A stretch of 64,000 bases of DNA from Darksidea phi (GCA_030770425.1 JASJFT010000053.1:124001-188000); one strand, 5' to 3'. Numbered from the stretch's first letter, positions 32,526 to 44,142 are shown. Translations and numbers: made by a program. Notes: generated by a model from the letters alone, not told the origin.

Positions 32526-35500
32526 CTAGTACACTTCAAGCACATACCTCCCCTCCTCCTTCAACGTCTCGATCTCACGCCTACTATCCACCTTCTTCGG
32601 CTTCGCGTCATCCCTCGTCTTGCTCTTGTACTCGACCTCGACAGCTTCCTGTAGCACCTCAGTGACATCTGGCACCGGCCACGTTGGACCGCACAGGTAG
32701 AAGCTGCCATCCTGCTGCAGGTACGCTTTGCGAATGTCAGACAGGGTCTGCCGCATACGGTCCTGAATGTAGATCTTCTGCGGCTGATCACGCGAAAAAG
32801 CCCGGCCGAGGAGTGTGATGATACCGGCGTCTTGGTACGCCTCCCACTCTTCACCGTAAAGGTACTCCTCACGCTGGTGACGCGAACCCATGTATAGCAG
32901 CACCTCGCCGATCTCGTGGCCTTGTTGTTTTTGGTAAGCACGTTCCTGGACGAAGGCGCGGAAGGGAGCGAGACCCGTTCCAAGACCGGCCATGATAATA
33001 GGTGCTGTAGTCTTGGGTGGAAGCTTCATGACGGACGGCTTGACTGAGACAGTGACGGGTGCGCCAACCTTGAGGCTATTGAGGTAGCGAGTAGCCTGGC
33101 CAAAGCGGTCGCGGCCTTTGGGATCAACCCAGTTGACAGTGACGATTAGGAGGGAGACGGAAGTCGGCGTGACATGCTGCGAGGAAGCAATGGAGTACTC
33201 GCGCCGTTTCATGGGACTGACGATACGGACAATATCGTGAAAAGAGGGGTGAGCCGATGGAAACTCAAGAAGTATGTCGGCAAAGGTGATAGTATCCACT
33301 TCAGCACGACGCTTGAACTCTGCAGCACCTTCTGCGCCTGCCAAAGTAAGTAATTCCTTCTTTTCCCTTTCGTCCTTGGCGAAGTCGGCGAGACTCTCGT
33401 AAAAGCGCTTGGGCGGACGGCCAAAGATGTCGATGTTTTGGATTAGGCTCTGGTAGACGGTGCGGTTCACGAGAACATTGGGGTCTTCGCGGGACGGTAC
33501 CTCGACGATCTCTTCAGGGTTTAGCCCATACCACTTAATGAACTCTTCAACTTCGGCCTTATCGTTCTCAGCATGGATACCGAGAGCCTCACCAATGGCG
33601 TAAGTGAGGCCGGTATTCCCTAGGTCGAACTCAATGTGGAAGATGTTGCGGTCGTACGTCAATGGCGTCAGGCGACGGTGCTCCTTGACGTGAGCGACGA
33701 CCGTCCTGATGCCAAGGTCTGGGCGTAACGCGGATTCAGTACCATAAGCTTCTTTGAATGCAAGGCCCTTGGCGGCAACCTGCCAGGACTGGAGATAGGT
33801 TGGTGGCTCGGGCTCGGTCCGATCGTAGCCCAGAAAGCCGTTGACGTTGATGTCGGAAGGAAGCTGAATGGACATGCCGTCTTCTTCAACCGTAGTCCAC
33901 TGGACGGGGCACTCGATCTCGCGGAGAGCGGTTTCTAGCTCCCCGGCTAGCTTCTCGAGCACTTCGGAGCTACTATTGATCGCAGCTAGCTTGGACAAGC
34001 CAGAGGTCAGGAGATCTTCGCGAGCAATTTTCAAGAAAGCTAGCTGGATGAGATAGGTCTCGAGTGTAGGGTCTTGCGCGACGCTCTCGGACAGAGTCGG
34101 ATCAAGTACGAAGAGCTCGATGTCCTTGTCAACGATGGTCTTTCGTAGAGCTGGAGACAGCTTCTTCTCAATGTCCTCATTCTTCACGCCGGGTAGCTTC
34201 ACGAGGATGGAGCTGTCGCACTTGACGCTGTTCAAAATGTCGAATTCTTTGAAAAGCGTCTCATCGCCAATGAAGGCGACATCAGCCTGCTCAACAGAGT
34301 AAGGTGCCTCGATGGTGTAGTCGGCGTTGCGGATGTCGGTGCGAATAGTACCGCCACGAACAAGGTTGTCATGCCCACTGCGAACGAAAACGTTCTTCGA
34401 AGAGTCGGCGGAGAGGAGCTTGCTGATCGCAAGAGGCGCAGCAACCGCTGGCGACTCACCCAGGTCCCAGAAAGTATATTGCTTGACATCGGCCGTGTTG
34501 AGGATATCCACGTAAGAGCGGACCTCCTCAGACGTCTTTTCGCCATAAACTTGCTGGAAGACGTCCAGGATGTTGCTGGGGGTCCAGACTTGCTCACGTG
34601 AGTATTTGATGTCAGTGACTTCGACATTCCAGCCAAAGGCGAACTGGACGGTAGCCAAGACGTCAGCGTAAAGCCTAGAGTACTCAGCTGCGTCAAAGAC
34701 AGCGGCCTCGTCTTTGACCTGTCCAAGCACGGCTACGTTCTTTGTGCTCTTGGGAAGCACCTCAAGGAACGCCTCTTCGACGAATGGGCGGTAGACACGG
34801 ACATTGATGACGCCGAGCCGGTCGCCGTCCTTTGCGAGCGCGTTGGCAACCTGCGCAGTCAAGGAAGCTTCTACAGTACCAAAGACGACCAGAACGCTTT
34901 CTGGTTCCTCATGCCCGTAGTAGTCGAATAGCCTGTAGTCTTCGCCAAACTCGTCGTTGAAGGCTTGCAAGAGACGAACGGCGCGTCCTGCATGGTCCGA
35001 GTGCTTCTTGTCCACCTCAGAAACGGCCTTCAGCACCGCCTGGTAGCTGTTGTAGAGTCTCGACTGATCCAAGGTATCAACCAACCGCGCCGTCTCCCGG
35101 CCAACGCTTATACCGTCGTAGGTGTGGAGGGTCGGCAGTACGCTCGAGAGCAGAGTAGCGAAGAGAGACATGTGCTGTGTCTCGAAGATGGAAGGACTAC
35201 AGACTAGGCCGAGGCCAAGGTCTTCGGCTAGTGTCAGGGAGGAGACATAGTCGGTAACGAGGCCAGCGGAGGAATTCGCCGTGTAGTCGACAGCGGCGAT
35301 GTGAGCGGTGAGCGGATTCGCGACCGAGTAGAGGAGCGACAGCTGATCGAGCGAGGGGCGTAGAAAGTTCAGTGTTGCAGAGCTCGCAACGATGGACTGG
35401 GGAATGTGGCGCTTCTTCAGATCGAAGTCTTTGGAGAACATGTACCCCAGCGCAATCGATCCAGCTCCAGTCCTTGTCTCCAGCGAGGTCACGCCTGTCT

Positions 35501-35777
35501 GGTATCCGAAAGCATTCTTCTCTCCCTGCTCCTGCCAGTATCTGACCGCGACATCCAAGTCAAAAGTCTCGGTCGAGTAGGCAAAGATCTTGTCTGAGAG
35601 CGCGTACGCAACCTGCTGGACGAGCGTTTGCGCAGTGAGGTATGTCGGTCCGCTGATCGATTTGAAGGAGATGTCTTGTCCGAAGGGCAGACTGGACGAC
35701 TTTTGCGCGAAGCTCTTGGGCTGCTTCTGCTGCGCTTCGGCACCAGGGCCTGCCGACTCAGTTTGCTGGAAGTGCAT
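32526..35777 (-). CDS. MET10: sulfite reductase (NADPH) flavoprotein alpha component, Met10
   Basis: An intronless gene of 1083 residues. The ATG is at 35777; an upstream GTG at 35783 is not a start. The N-terminal half resembles the pyruvate-ferredoxin-oxidoreductase-like domain of Met10 (SISGPTYLTAQTLVQQVAYA, TRTGAGSIALGYMFSKDF). The C-terminal half is a ferredoxin-NADP+ reductase module. FAD binding is marked by RREYSIASSQH, and NADPH binding by IIMAGLGTGLAPFRAFVQER, LLYMGSRHQREEYLYGEE, FYLCGPTWP and the terminal EEGRYVLEVY. With the haem/FMN-bearing beta subunit (Met5) it reduces sulfite to sulfide in cytosolic sulfur assimilation. The length agrees with the family, and no frame damage is seen, so this is probably an essential housekeeping gene. 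Confidence 0.95.
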   Translation of the reverse strand: MHFQQTESAGPGAEAQQKQPKSFAQKSSSLPFGQDISFKSISGPTYLTAQTLVQQVAYALSDKIFAYSTETFDLDVAVRYWQEQGEKNAFGYQTGVTSLETRTGAGSIALGYMFSKDFDLKKRHIPQSIVASSATLNFLRPSLDQLSLLYSVANPLTAHIAAVDYTANSSAGLVTDYVSSLTLAEDLGLGLVCSPSIFETQHMSLFATLLSSVLPTLHTYDGISVGRETARLVDTLDQSRLYNSYQAVLKAVSEVDKKHSDHAGRAVRLLQAFNDEFGEDYRLFDYYGHEEPESVLVVFGTVEASLTAQVANALAKDGDRLGVINVRVYRPFVEEAFLEVLPKSTKNVAVLGQVKDEAAVFDAAEYSRLYADVLATVQFAFGWNVEVTDIKYSREQVWTPSNILDVFQQVYGEKTSEEVRSYVDILNTADVKQYTFWDLGESPAVAAPLAISKLLSADSSKNVFVRSGHDNLVRGGTIRTDIRNADYTIEAPYSVEQADVAFIGDETLFKEFDILNSVKCDSSILVKLPGVKNEDIEKKLSPALRKTIVDKDIELFVLDPTLSESVAQDPTLETYLIQLAFLKIAREDLLTSGLSKLAAINSSSEVLEKLAGELETALREIECPVQWTTVEEDGMSIQLPSDINVNGFLGYDRTEPEPPTYLQSWQVAAKGLAFKEAYGTESALRPDLGIRTVVAHVKEHRRLTPLTYDRNIFHIEFDLGNTGLTYAIGEALGIHAENDKAEVEEFIKWYGLNPEEIVEVPSREDPNVLVNRTVYQSLIQNIDIFGRPPKRFYESLADFAKDEREKKELLTLAGAEGAAEFKRRAEVDTITFADILLEFPSAHPSFHDIVRIVSPMKRREYSIASSQHVTPTSVSLLIVTVNWVDPKGRDRFGQATRYLNSLKVGAPVTVSVKPSVMKLPPKTTAPIIMAGLGTGLAPFRAFVQERAYQKQQGHEIGEVLLYMGSRHQREEYLYGEEWEAYQDAGIITLLGRAFSRDQPQKIYIQDRMRQTLSDIRKAYLQQDGSFYLCGPTWPVPDVTEVLQEAVEVEYKSKTRDDAKPKKVDSRREIETLKEEGRYVLEVY

Positions 35778-35882
35778 TCTCACGGCCTTCTACCCGAGAA
35801 AGCTTCAAAGGAAGCTATTGGTTGACTTCCTGTGAGGTTGAAAGAGAGCAACTCTCCCTGCGGGTCACGGAGGGAAGGCAAG

Positions 35883-35942
35883 ATGGCTCGCAGCCAGCAA
35901 AAGTCTCGCGGGAAGGGCGATGTCGGCGCAACGACGGCCGAG
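35883..35942 (+). other. possible orphan first exon divergent from MET10
   Basis: An ATG at 35883 opens a 20-codon, basic, start-like segment (MARSQQKSRGKGDVGATTAE) that runs exactly into a consensus donor GTGAGT at 35943. No convincing second exon follows before the AT-rich stretch at 36.3 kb. It may be the head of a gene truncated by rearrangement, or chance. Confidence 0.25.
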
Positions 35943-36079
35943 GTGAGTTTGGATTGCGCAATTGATGGAGGAGGACATGATTGGGCCTTTTCTTTGCTGT
36001 TAATTCCTTTGGGGAGGTTCCGTGATAAAAATGTTGTTAGCGCAGATTGCGTGCTCGCGATGGATCTGAGTTGGAAGTA

Positions 36080-36712
36080 GCTCGGAGAAGTCGCGGGGCT
36101 CGGCGTCCGCACGTGATTCACGATGAACGACTGGTTCGTGCGCCCGCCTTCGCTCCGAATGTAGCAGCCAGCGCTCACCGGATGTTTTATCGATCCTCGG
36201 CCGAGTTCGCGGGGCTGTATATTGTTGGTTTAGTACCTGCTGAGGCGTTATGTTGTCTCTCGAAGGCTATTCGGGGCGCTTCTCAAGCTTCTTTGCTTGG
36301 CCTGTGATTCCTCCGATTGCCAGTCTGCTCTTAAAATAATGCGGCGATGAACCTGTATTATCTTATTTAATAGTCTAAATTATGAGCTATATATATGCTT
36401 CTTTTTAAATCTAGTAGCTAGTAGTACTATTAAGGTATCGCGCGTGTACTATTGGTGATAGTATATTTTGGTAGGGGCTTGGGAAGAGAGGCGGCATACC
36501 CGTGTGGGCAGCATGCCTATGAGGTACGTTATAAAAATACTTTTTATAGAAGTAGAGCCTCTTAGACCAATCGTCGATAAATGCGATCACGACTACGCAG
36601 ACAAAGGTAGTGCTGACATGAAGCTGACAGACGGCATTAGGAGCGTGTTCTCACACATTATCAACATGTACGAAAGCTTTAAACTCGGAATTGTCATAAT
36701 ACACCCCTAATT
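36080..36712. other. intergenic, includes an AT-rich island
   Basis: No gene is seen. The stretch 36330-36480 is strikingly AT-rich with TA-dense sequence (for example around GAGCTATATATATGC), unlike the flanks. It looks like a small RIP-type AT island or remnant of a repeat. Confidence 0.45.
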
Positions 36713-38471
36713 CTAGTCCATGGTCAATGTTGCCTCCTTCAGCGCCACGGCGAGTTTTTGTCGCCGAGCACTAAAAGCAGCCCGGAATCTCGGACTTTTC
36801 ATGAGCCGCACTTTCCTGGGCCCAGGATCCGTTGCAACGAACTGGGTCGCCAAAGGGTCTTCCGTTCGGCTGGCAATTACAGGTTCCAGCTTCCAAGTCA
36901 AGGCCACAATCTTCAGAGTCGGTCCTTGCAACCCTTTCATATTGAGTAATGCTTCAAGAAATTCTTCAGGCTCTAATAAGTTGCTTTTCCTCATGCAAGC
37001 CTGGAGCATGGTAAAGTCCAAAACAATCAACAAACACTTCAGGCCCTGTACGCTTTTCTGTAGGAGCTGGAGCCATTTTTCCATGGGAAGAGGCGACTTG
37101 AAATGTCTTGTTGATATTGGATTTACACCTGTGGAGAGCACCGATGGATTCAAATCCATTGCTTGAATCACTAGGCTAGCCAAGACATCTTCGATATCAG
37201 ATATGTCCTCATTCGAAATGGACATAGGAAGCACCCATATTGCTGGAAGCGATGTTTGGAGGACCAAGTCCAAGAGGCTGACGGCAAAATCGCGAGAACT
37301 GGTTTTGATTCCATGGGATTCTCCGATCAAAATCGAAGATTCTTTGCTGTCGAACCACGTCTTCAACGTGTTCATATCTCTATGCGATAACGAGCACGGC
37401 ATTCGTATTCGGCGTCGGCGAGTCATTGACCTGCAGTATTGAAGTGTGTCTTCATGGCTTGTTATCTTCCGAAAGACTGGAAGAGATTGAATGAGTTCAA
37501 TCTGAGACCCCTCGTAGTTTCCTCGTTGACTCGTGAGATCAACTGCCATTTGATTTTGAAGCGACTGGGTGGCTATTTGCAGTTAGTTATGGTCCAAACC
37601 CAATCCGAGCTACACAGGCGTACCTAACGTGATCTCTGTTAATTTTTTAACTTGGATATGAAGATCTCTAATTTCCGCCTTCAAAGCCGAATTTGCTAGT
37701 TCATCAACGCGGCGCGAAGCTTCTCTAATATCATCTAAGATAGGTTTGTACTTCAAATCGAATGGTGTTTTGACCGCAGCTATAGATTTGGCAATCCGAC
37801 TCTTCTTATAGTACTTGACGGCTGATTGAATAAATTGAATTATCTTTGCATATAACTCTGATAGAGCAATTTTCATGCGCTCTGTTGGATAGAGGATGGA
37901 TAGCAGCTCGGCTCGGGGCAGAACGTCGGCAATCTTAGTGACAGCTTTGGAAATCTCTACTAGCAATTCTTCGTGATTCATTACTGCCTGCCTAAGTCAG
38001 CATCACTGCAAACACCATTTTAAATACGCAAGTGATGTCATAAGAGAAAACGGCCAAGGGTTCTCAGTGGACCTCTGAAGATAGGGAGAGAAGTACGCTT
38101 ACTATGAAGAGAAACTTTAAACCTCCCCAGGCGAAAGATGCGTACTCAGGGCAGCCTTGAACCATAACATCCATGACGTTTCCATAGTAGATAATTCTTG
38201 AAGCGCACCGGCTCAACCACTCTCTGGCTTTAGATTTGCGTGACGAGGACTCATAATCGCTCCGAGCTTGTTGAATTGCCGATTGAACATCTGAAATAGT
38301 ATGCTTGTCGTCGAGCCATATCCTTTTGCACTCATCCTTCGTGAGCTCTTTTTTGAAAATCCGTATTGCTTCCTCGTAGGCTTCGCGAGCAGGGTTATTG
38401 TCGCTATGAAAATTGTCAATTTCTAGTTCGGAGCACTTATACGAAGGCGAGGTGCCACAGGTTACACGCAT
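36713..38471 (-). CDS. DUF7708 domain protein (fungal STAND/NLR-like N-terminal type)
   Basis: Three exons (38103-38471, 37624-37987, 36713-37572) give 530 residues in continuous phase. Exons 1-2 carry the DUF7708 helical domain (IIYYGNVMDVMVQGCPEYAS, then after splicing WGGLKFLFI-AVMNHEELL, and ADVLPRAELLSILYPTERM, LDDIREASRRVDELANSAL). DUF7708 often forms the N-terminal effector-like part of fungal NACHT/ankyrin STAND proteins. Here the third exon has a reduced nucleotide-binding-like region (SSILIGESHGIKTSSRDFA with no canonical GKT/S; CLLIVLDFTML as a Walker-B-like strand) and no repeats. It may work in non-self recognition by analogy only. The AAA+ gene lies 0.8 kb away, divergently. Confidence 0.7.
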
Positions 38472-39234
38472 ACCTAGACGAACTGTCGCCAGTATACCAG
38501 ACTTCCAAGTTTTGAGCTGGAAGCTGAACGAGAGGGTATGCTGGCCGTAGTGTATAGTCTGCTAAAAGCAAATCGAGGGGCAGCGAAGATCTAGTCCGAG
38601 TTGCAACCTCCATGACGAGTTACGTGATGAAGACAAAGCTACGAAGCCATGCTCATTCTCAGCAGTATATTATGTCCAGCACCGTAATCACGGCAGTTAG
38701 TGACTAGAGGTTTGTGCCAAGAGCATCAGCATCAGAACCTCAGAGGAAAAAGGTAGGTCATCCAAACCCAGCGTTCATCCGGTGAAGGAATTAATGGGAA
38801 GGCACCCATCCAGTGAAGAAATTGATGGAGGGGCCCTTCCGGTGAAGGAATTAATGGAAAGGCGCCAGGTTGGAAGCGAACGAGGCTGTGCGAACGGAAG
38901 GGGGCAAAGGTCAAATACCGGCGCTCAAGGTCCTGATTCGAGCGAATCGATGTAATCCTCCAGAGTTTAGCCACAAAGCCCCCTGCAACAAGACGCAACC
39001 AGGCCCCAACTGCATGCACAGCGCCATTGTCCTCAGCCGTCCATGCGCCTCGCCCCGCCAAGGTCTTGCGTTTGCGCTCGCCTTTTCACAGCGCTATGTC
39101 CCGAACAAATGTGCGCTTACACTTTTCCAACCGTACCTCTTCCTGCGCTGCCACTGTCGCGGTGCGTAACTTTGACGTCGACTTGAGCAGCTCCTATTCC
39201 GTCTCGACACTGTCAGATACCACTAATTTCTACG
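38472..39234. promoter_or_regulatory. divergent intergenic region between DUF7708 and AAA+ genes
   Basis: This 763-bp spacer between two head-to-head genes contains a three-copy tandem repeat (38777-38866) and no supported ORF. The minus frame at 38732-39061 merely reads through the repeat. Confidence 0.4.
38777..38866. repeat. three imperfect copies of a 30-bp unit
   Basis: Copies start at about 38777, 38808 and 38837 and share ATCCGGTGAAGGAATTAATG followed by a GGAAGGC-like end; the middle copy is more diverged. The repeat lies in the spacer between two divergent genes. Confidence 0.7.
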
Positions 39235-42200
39235 ATGAATTATTCGCCGCCAATAAACATGGCTCCGCCACCCGAAGGCGCTTCAGCCGTAGGAGTAGCT
39301 AGCCTTTCTACTATATCGAAGGATGCCACTCGAGGACATGCTGGCGAGGAGATGCAAATTTTATCCGAACTCGCAGACAGAGCAAGAGCATCTCAAACGT
39401 TTGGCAAAGGAGCGGGCAATCCTTCTCCTATACCAATACAAGGTGGCTCGCAAAGTGTCACTCCGGGAATGGAAATTCCCCAAGCGTCTAGGCATCTGCC
39501 CCCACCTCCTTTGCTACCACAAAGCGTAGATGGTGGGAAAACAAGTAAAGACAGTGTTGAAGAAGGCTCAGACGACGATCTTCCCCCGCTCCTATTCGGT
39601 ACACGGCTATCCTACCTAGTCTCTGCGGCCCGAAATAATGTAGCACCGACGGTACCCCTGAATTGGAAGCCTACCTGGTCGTCGGCTTACGAGACTGCAC
39701 CAGGGCAAGAAACTAATGAATTACGCTCTGAGGTGCACACTACGACATCTTTGCAAGAACAAAAGCCATTTCAAGGAGTAGGGAATGACAGTCACGAATA
39801 CCAAAGTGTTGAAGGATTGCCGCAAGGCTTTGTTCCTGGAATAGAGTTATCCCAGAACGGGTATCAAAATGTAAGCAGCATAAGAATGCACTGTATCAGC
39901 TATGAATTCAAGGGGCTGATCACTTAATTAGGTATCTTCCACGTCAGGATTGACGCAAACATTGGCTCAAACGGTACAAGCTAGGTTAAAGTATGATTTG
40001 CTTGGAAACAGCAACCAGTCAGCCCTGTTTAGATTCCTCCTAGACAGCATTGAGAAACTCGAGTGGATGAATATTGCATTGAACGAGGAGCTTGCCCAAC
40101 GATCAACCGCAGCGGAGCAGTGTGCTCAACCTACCGCAGACGATCTAGACTCAGGCAGTAACACTCCTGCACCGACAATCTGCATACAGACTCTCCATCA
40201 AGTGTTTTGTACCAACTATCGGCACAACCATAACGGTGCACTATACGCTGATCAGCCTACTTTCAGAGAAGTTCAAGCTCAGGCCTCAAATCAACGAACA
40301 AAGAAACTGGAAGGCTTCAAACGCATCAATCAAGTTGAAAGATATCTTAAATCAAGGCCTGAGATAGCTTTTGTCATATTCAAAAGCCATGTTTGCGAAG
40401 ACCAGCGAGATGCTTCGATAGGCTGGTTTCAGTCTCGGTCGAGGAAGTGTTCCTGTCGAAACTGTGTACAAAGTGAGCTGATGGGACGAAAGCAGTCGTT
40501 TCAGCTGCGTACCGAGCAGCTCAGGATTATCTCTCCTCAACTTAAGAAAGCTCTTGGAGGACTGGGCAAATGTCGAATGGACGGATTCGTTGAAGGCCCG
40601 GAAGGAGATCCACACATGCCCGCTCCATACTTATTTTTGTATCATCATCGCACTGAGATAGCCGACAAGCTGAAAGAGGAGGATAGCGAGGAGAACGGCC
40701 ATCTCCAGCTTCTTAAAGACTGGGTAGATACGAATTATAAGAAGGAGTACGATGAAGCTGACGAGCTCTTCGAAAAAGGAATCGTCTCGAAGACACATCT
40801 GGCGAAATTGTTCAAGCCCAACCAGGTTATTATCAAGAAAAATTCTAACGGTGATATGGCTGCGTATGCTGCTCATTGGTGGCCTTGTTTGGGGGATCCA
40901 GGGCTTACAATTCAGGTGTGGTCTTGGGATTTTGACGGCTTTGACTTGACGAGAAAGGCAGAGCAGTTATCTCTGACCTATGATACCCATAAGGACGTTG
41001 CAATTACGGATCTCGAAGCTTATCCGATGGAATACGCCCCAAAGGAACTGCTTAACACACTTCTCGTACGGGGGAAGAAGTTTTGGAGCATGAGGAATGG
41101 CCACTTTGCAAGCTATTCCGGCCTCGACAGCCTGAGAGAGGAGTCCTACGTAAGTCTGTCTCTATCTTGGAAAGAAGAGTAAGGATTTTAAGCTTCTCCA
41201 GCAAGGCAATCGCTTTATGATAGACATCAAGACTCATGCCCGAATGCACCCGGACTCGAGACAGTCTAATGGGATTAACCCTGCCTGTACGATAACAGAC
41301 TCTGTAGAGTTTGATACTTGGCCAACGAAGATACCGGCTTCATCCACAATAAAGGACGAAGTTTCAATGATGCTGCCGTATGAAGTTCCTGGGTTCGAGA
41401 TGGAATCAAAGAGATGGGGTATGCTACTCACTATCCGTCATTCTCTACCTAGACTGACACTCTCTTCAGTCAAGTTGAATATCATGCAGATCGAGCGAGT
41501 GTCGTGGAATAAAAAAGCATTCAATCGGTTAGTTCTAGATCAGCAGAGCAAAGAACTGATAAGAGCCCTGGTGTCGGTTCACCTGGGAAGCAAAACTACC
41601 GGAGACATCATTGCAGGGAAAGGGAATGGGCTGATCATTCTCTTGCATGGAAGCCCGGGAGTGGGGAAAACCTTGACGGCAGAAAGGTTCGTTATTTTAC
41701 CCTCGTCCAACATTCATCTATTTGTTATACTAAGAGTTTAACAGTGTTGCCGAGCTTGCTGAAAAGCCTTTATACCGTGTTACCTGTGGAGATATTGGTA
41801 ACAAACCCGATGAGGTGGAAAAGTATTTGCGCATGGTTCTGTATCTAGGCAAGATATGGGATTGTGGTTAGTCACAAGTCACAGTTTGGATGATTACTGC
41901 TGACGATCGCTTAGTCCTCCTTATTGATGAAGCCGACGTGTTTCTCGAGGAACGAACAATGACAGATCTGCAAAGAAACAGCTTAGTGTCAGGTATGGTA
42001 GCCTATAGTGCTTGCTATATGGATATTGACTCGCTTAGTGTTCCTCCGTATTCTCGAATCGTACGATGGCATCCTGATTCTCACCTCTAACCGTGTGGGT
42101 ACGTTCGACGAGGCTTTCAAGAGTAGAATCCAAGTAGCTTTGCACTACAAGCCATTGAACCGAAAGTCTAGGAAACAGATCTGGCACAATTTTTTCGAGA

Positions 42201-42460
42201 TGATCGGGGAACAGGATGATGACGTGGATGTCGACGAATTTGAGAGCCGACTTGACGAGCTCGCTGCAGAAGATATGAACGGAAGGCAGATCCGCAACTG
42301 TTTACAAACAGCTCAACAGCTCTCAAAGTTCAAAGGGGAGCCTCTAAGTTGGAATAGCTTGTCTCAGGCGCTGAAGACAGCGTTGGATTTCCAGCGATAC
42401 TTGAAAAACATACACGGGCATAATGACGAGACTTGGGCAAGGGAAGAGCGGCTAAGATAG
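39235..42460 (+). CDS. AAA+ ATPase with fungal N-terminal domain (DUF7025 type)
   Basis: Seven exons fit consensus and phase: 39235-39870, 39932-41149, 41202-41418, 41470-41686, 41745-41866, 41915-41992 and 42039-42460, giving 969 residues. The first 250 residues are disordered and acidic. The middle (residues about 400-620) matches the DUF7025 region found before AAA+ modules of fungal proteins (FRTRL-like texts; PMEYAPKELLNTLLVRG, RFMIDIKTHARMH). The AAA+ core has Walker A LLHGSPGVGKTLTAE, Walker B VLLIDEADVFLEE and the sensor segment GILILTSNRVGTFDEAFKSR, followed by a helical lid. Family members look like BCS1/CDC48-related ATPases but substrates are unknown. All key residues are intact. 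Confidence 0.88.
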
Positions 42461-43024
42461 GTAGTTGACTGGTAGCGAGAACCTAGTGGTTGAGTTTCTT
42501 TAGCATGCGGGGTCCAAAATGCACAACCCTTCTTCCGTCGAACTTTGCTTCAATGCTCGAACTGGTGAAATTTGATTGGCAAGTTCTAGCACACTAGTCA
42601 CTATCCATTTTATCTGCGGCTAGAATCGAGGAATCCAACGGTGATCCAGTGTGGTAGAGGAATAGAGTGCTGCGTATGATGCCCTTGACCTGGTGCAAAA
42701 GATTCCTCCAGACTCCCCTTAGTATTGGCAGCAGGCGACATAAAATTAACGATTTCAAATATATCCACACTCAAGAATGCCATCTTTCGGCCTTGTCTGA
42801 TTGTTGCAAAAAGCATATCCCATTCGCGTTCGGAGAGAGGTGGCAGCCAGGTCATTCCGAACTATAAAATAGGATGCGCAATAAGAAGAACATTGAAGGC
42901 CGAGCTGCTCCCTCGTTGGTGAGCAGAGCTAAAATTATGGTGGGCCGAGCTGCTCCCTTCATTCGGGCGGCTATCGTCACAGGGTGGCGCGTCAGCCACC
43001 ACGGCAGTCGGCAGTAGGCAGCGA
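42461..43024. other. intergenic, nothing recognised
   Basis: The stretch holds the 3' end of the AAA+ gene and then mixed sequence. At 42890-42960 an imperfect duplication of GGCCGAGCTGCTCCCT is visible, two copies about 52 bp apart. Confidence 0.4.
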
Positions 43025-43830
43025 TTGCTGGTTGTGCACCGAGTGCTGTGCCCGCAGAGCACCCCGTTCCTTGACCAACCGCAGCTGTTCGGGGGCGACA
43101 ACAGGGCAAGCCGGCCGCGCGGGCCGCGCGAAGTATGGGTCAGCTTCGTAGTGGTGCGGACGTACGATTGCATCGCGTACCACCGAGACATCGAAGAGGA
43201 TTTCGTACGGGTGCTGCCGACGGCTGACGTTCTAGTGGACCAGGCGGAGCCGGCACAGCCGAACGCCGCTACAATTCGCCCAGTAAGAGGCGAGCCTACT
43301 GCTACCTTACTTGCAGGTTTTATCACACGAGGGCGCGGACGCGTATACTTATCTAGGAGATTCTAGATGAGTGGCCGGGTGCCCACGTCCTGCTCCTTGA
43401 CTATATCGAGGAGTCGTTTGGTTCGAATATCTAGAGGCTAACACTTTGTTCAAACAGGGACTTGTGGCGCTACAACATTTGGATATACTCTTCGGTCCAA
43501 AAGAAATCATCGGGACGATCGAGGATGGGGAACCAGTGGACTATAATCCAGGTCCCTAATCCTCGCTATAGAGTTGACTTGACGACTTACGGGGAGCTAC
43601 ACACGAAAGTACGGAGCGATACGGCAGGGAGCACATGCGCTTCGAGACCCCACCCGAGGATCTATTCGTGTTACTGTTGCCGTCGAAGATTTTGGGACAC
43701 GGAATTATGATGAGCAAGTTGCAAGCCGTCGGTCGAGTTGTCCATAGCAAAAAAAGGTTAGGCAGGTACCTTACACTAGTCCAACCATCACAACCGATCT
43801 ATCTCTCGACTATAGAGTTACTATGGTAAT
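43025..43830 (+). pseudogene. unidentified decayed coding region, GC-rich at its 5' end
   Basis: Successive plus frames carry protein-like text. At 43025-43366: SFVVVRTYDCIAYHRDIEED, VLPTADVLVDQAEPAQPN. At about 43330-43560: EGADAYTYLGDS, LEANTLFKQGLVALQHLDIL and FGPKEIIGTIEDGEPVDYNP. At 43635-43829: MRFETPPEDLFVLLLPSKIL and GHGIMM. They are separated by stops and frame changes. The 5' third is clearly richer in G+C than its surroundings. I do not recognise the family, and no transposon hallmarks were found. Confidence 0.35.
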
Positions 43831-44142
43831 GTCAAACCAAAAGCGCGCCCATACGTTCACTACAACATGTCCCATCACCTATATGAACAGCCATACCTGC
43901 ATCTCCGCCTGTACTGCACGCTGACATGATCCGTCCATGTTGGGCCGAGCATTGCATATAAGGTGCATATTATTCCTATTGATGTTGTTCAGTTCGGCTC
44001 GAAGAGAACTTATGCATAGATGTGTAGATTGTTCCTGGCTTTCACTTTGAGTCGCGAGAAGCTGTCTGTGCAAAACCAAACGCTAGTCTCCTCGGTTCTA
44101 TATCAAATCCATCCTCTGCATGAACCACCGTCTCGATTATGT
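43831..44142. other. intergenic, nothing recognised
   Basis: About 310 bp of unremarkable sequence downstream of the tautomerase gene (minus strand). Confidence 0.4.

Noticed and set aside
34232..34726. 164-codon minus ORF in MET10
   Set aside because: Ser/Thr/Pro-rich alternative frame of the MET10 coding sequence.
35783..35785. GTG as MET10 start
   Set aside because: An in-frame ATG two codons later (35777) is the normal eukaryotic start.
43405..43440. Possible tRNA B-box (GGTTCGAAT)
   Set aside because: No matching acceptor stem, D-arm or anticodon arm could be found around it.
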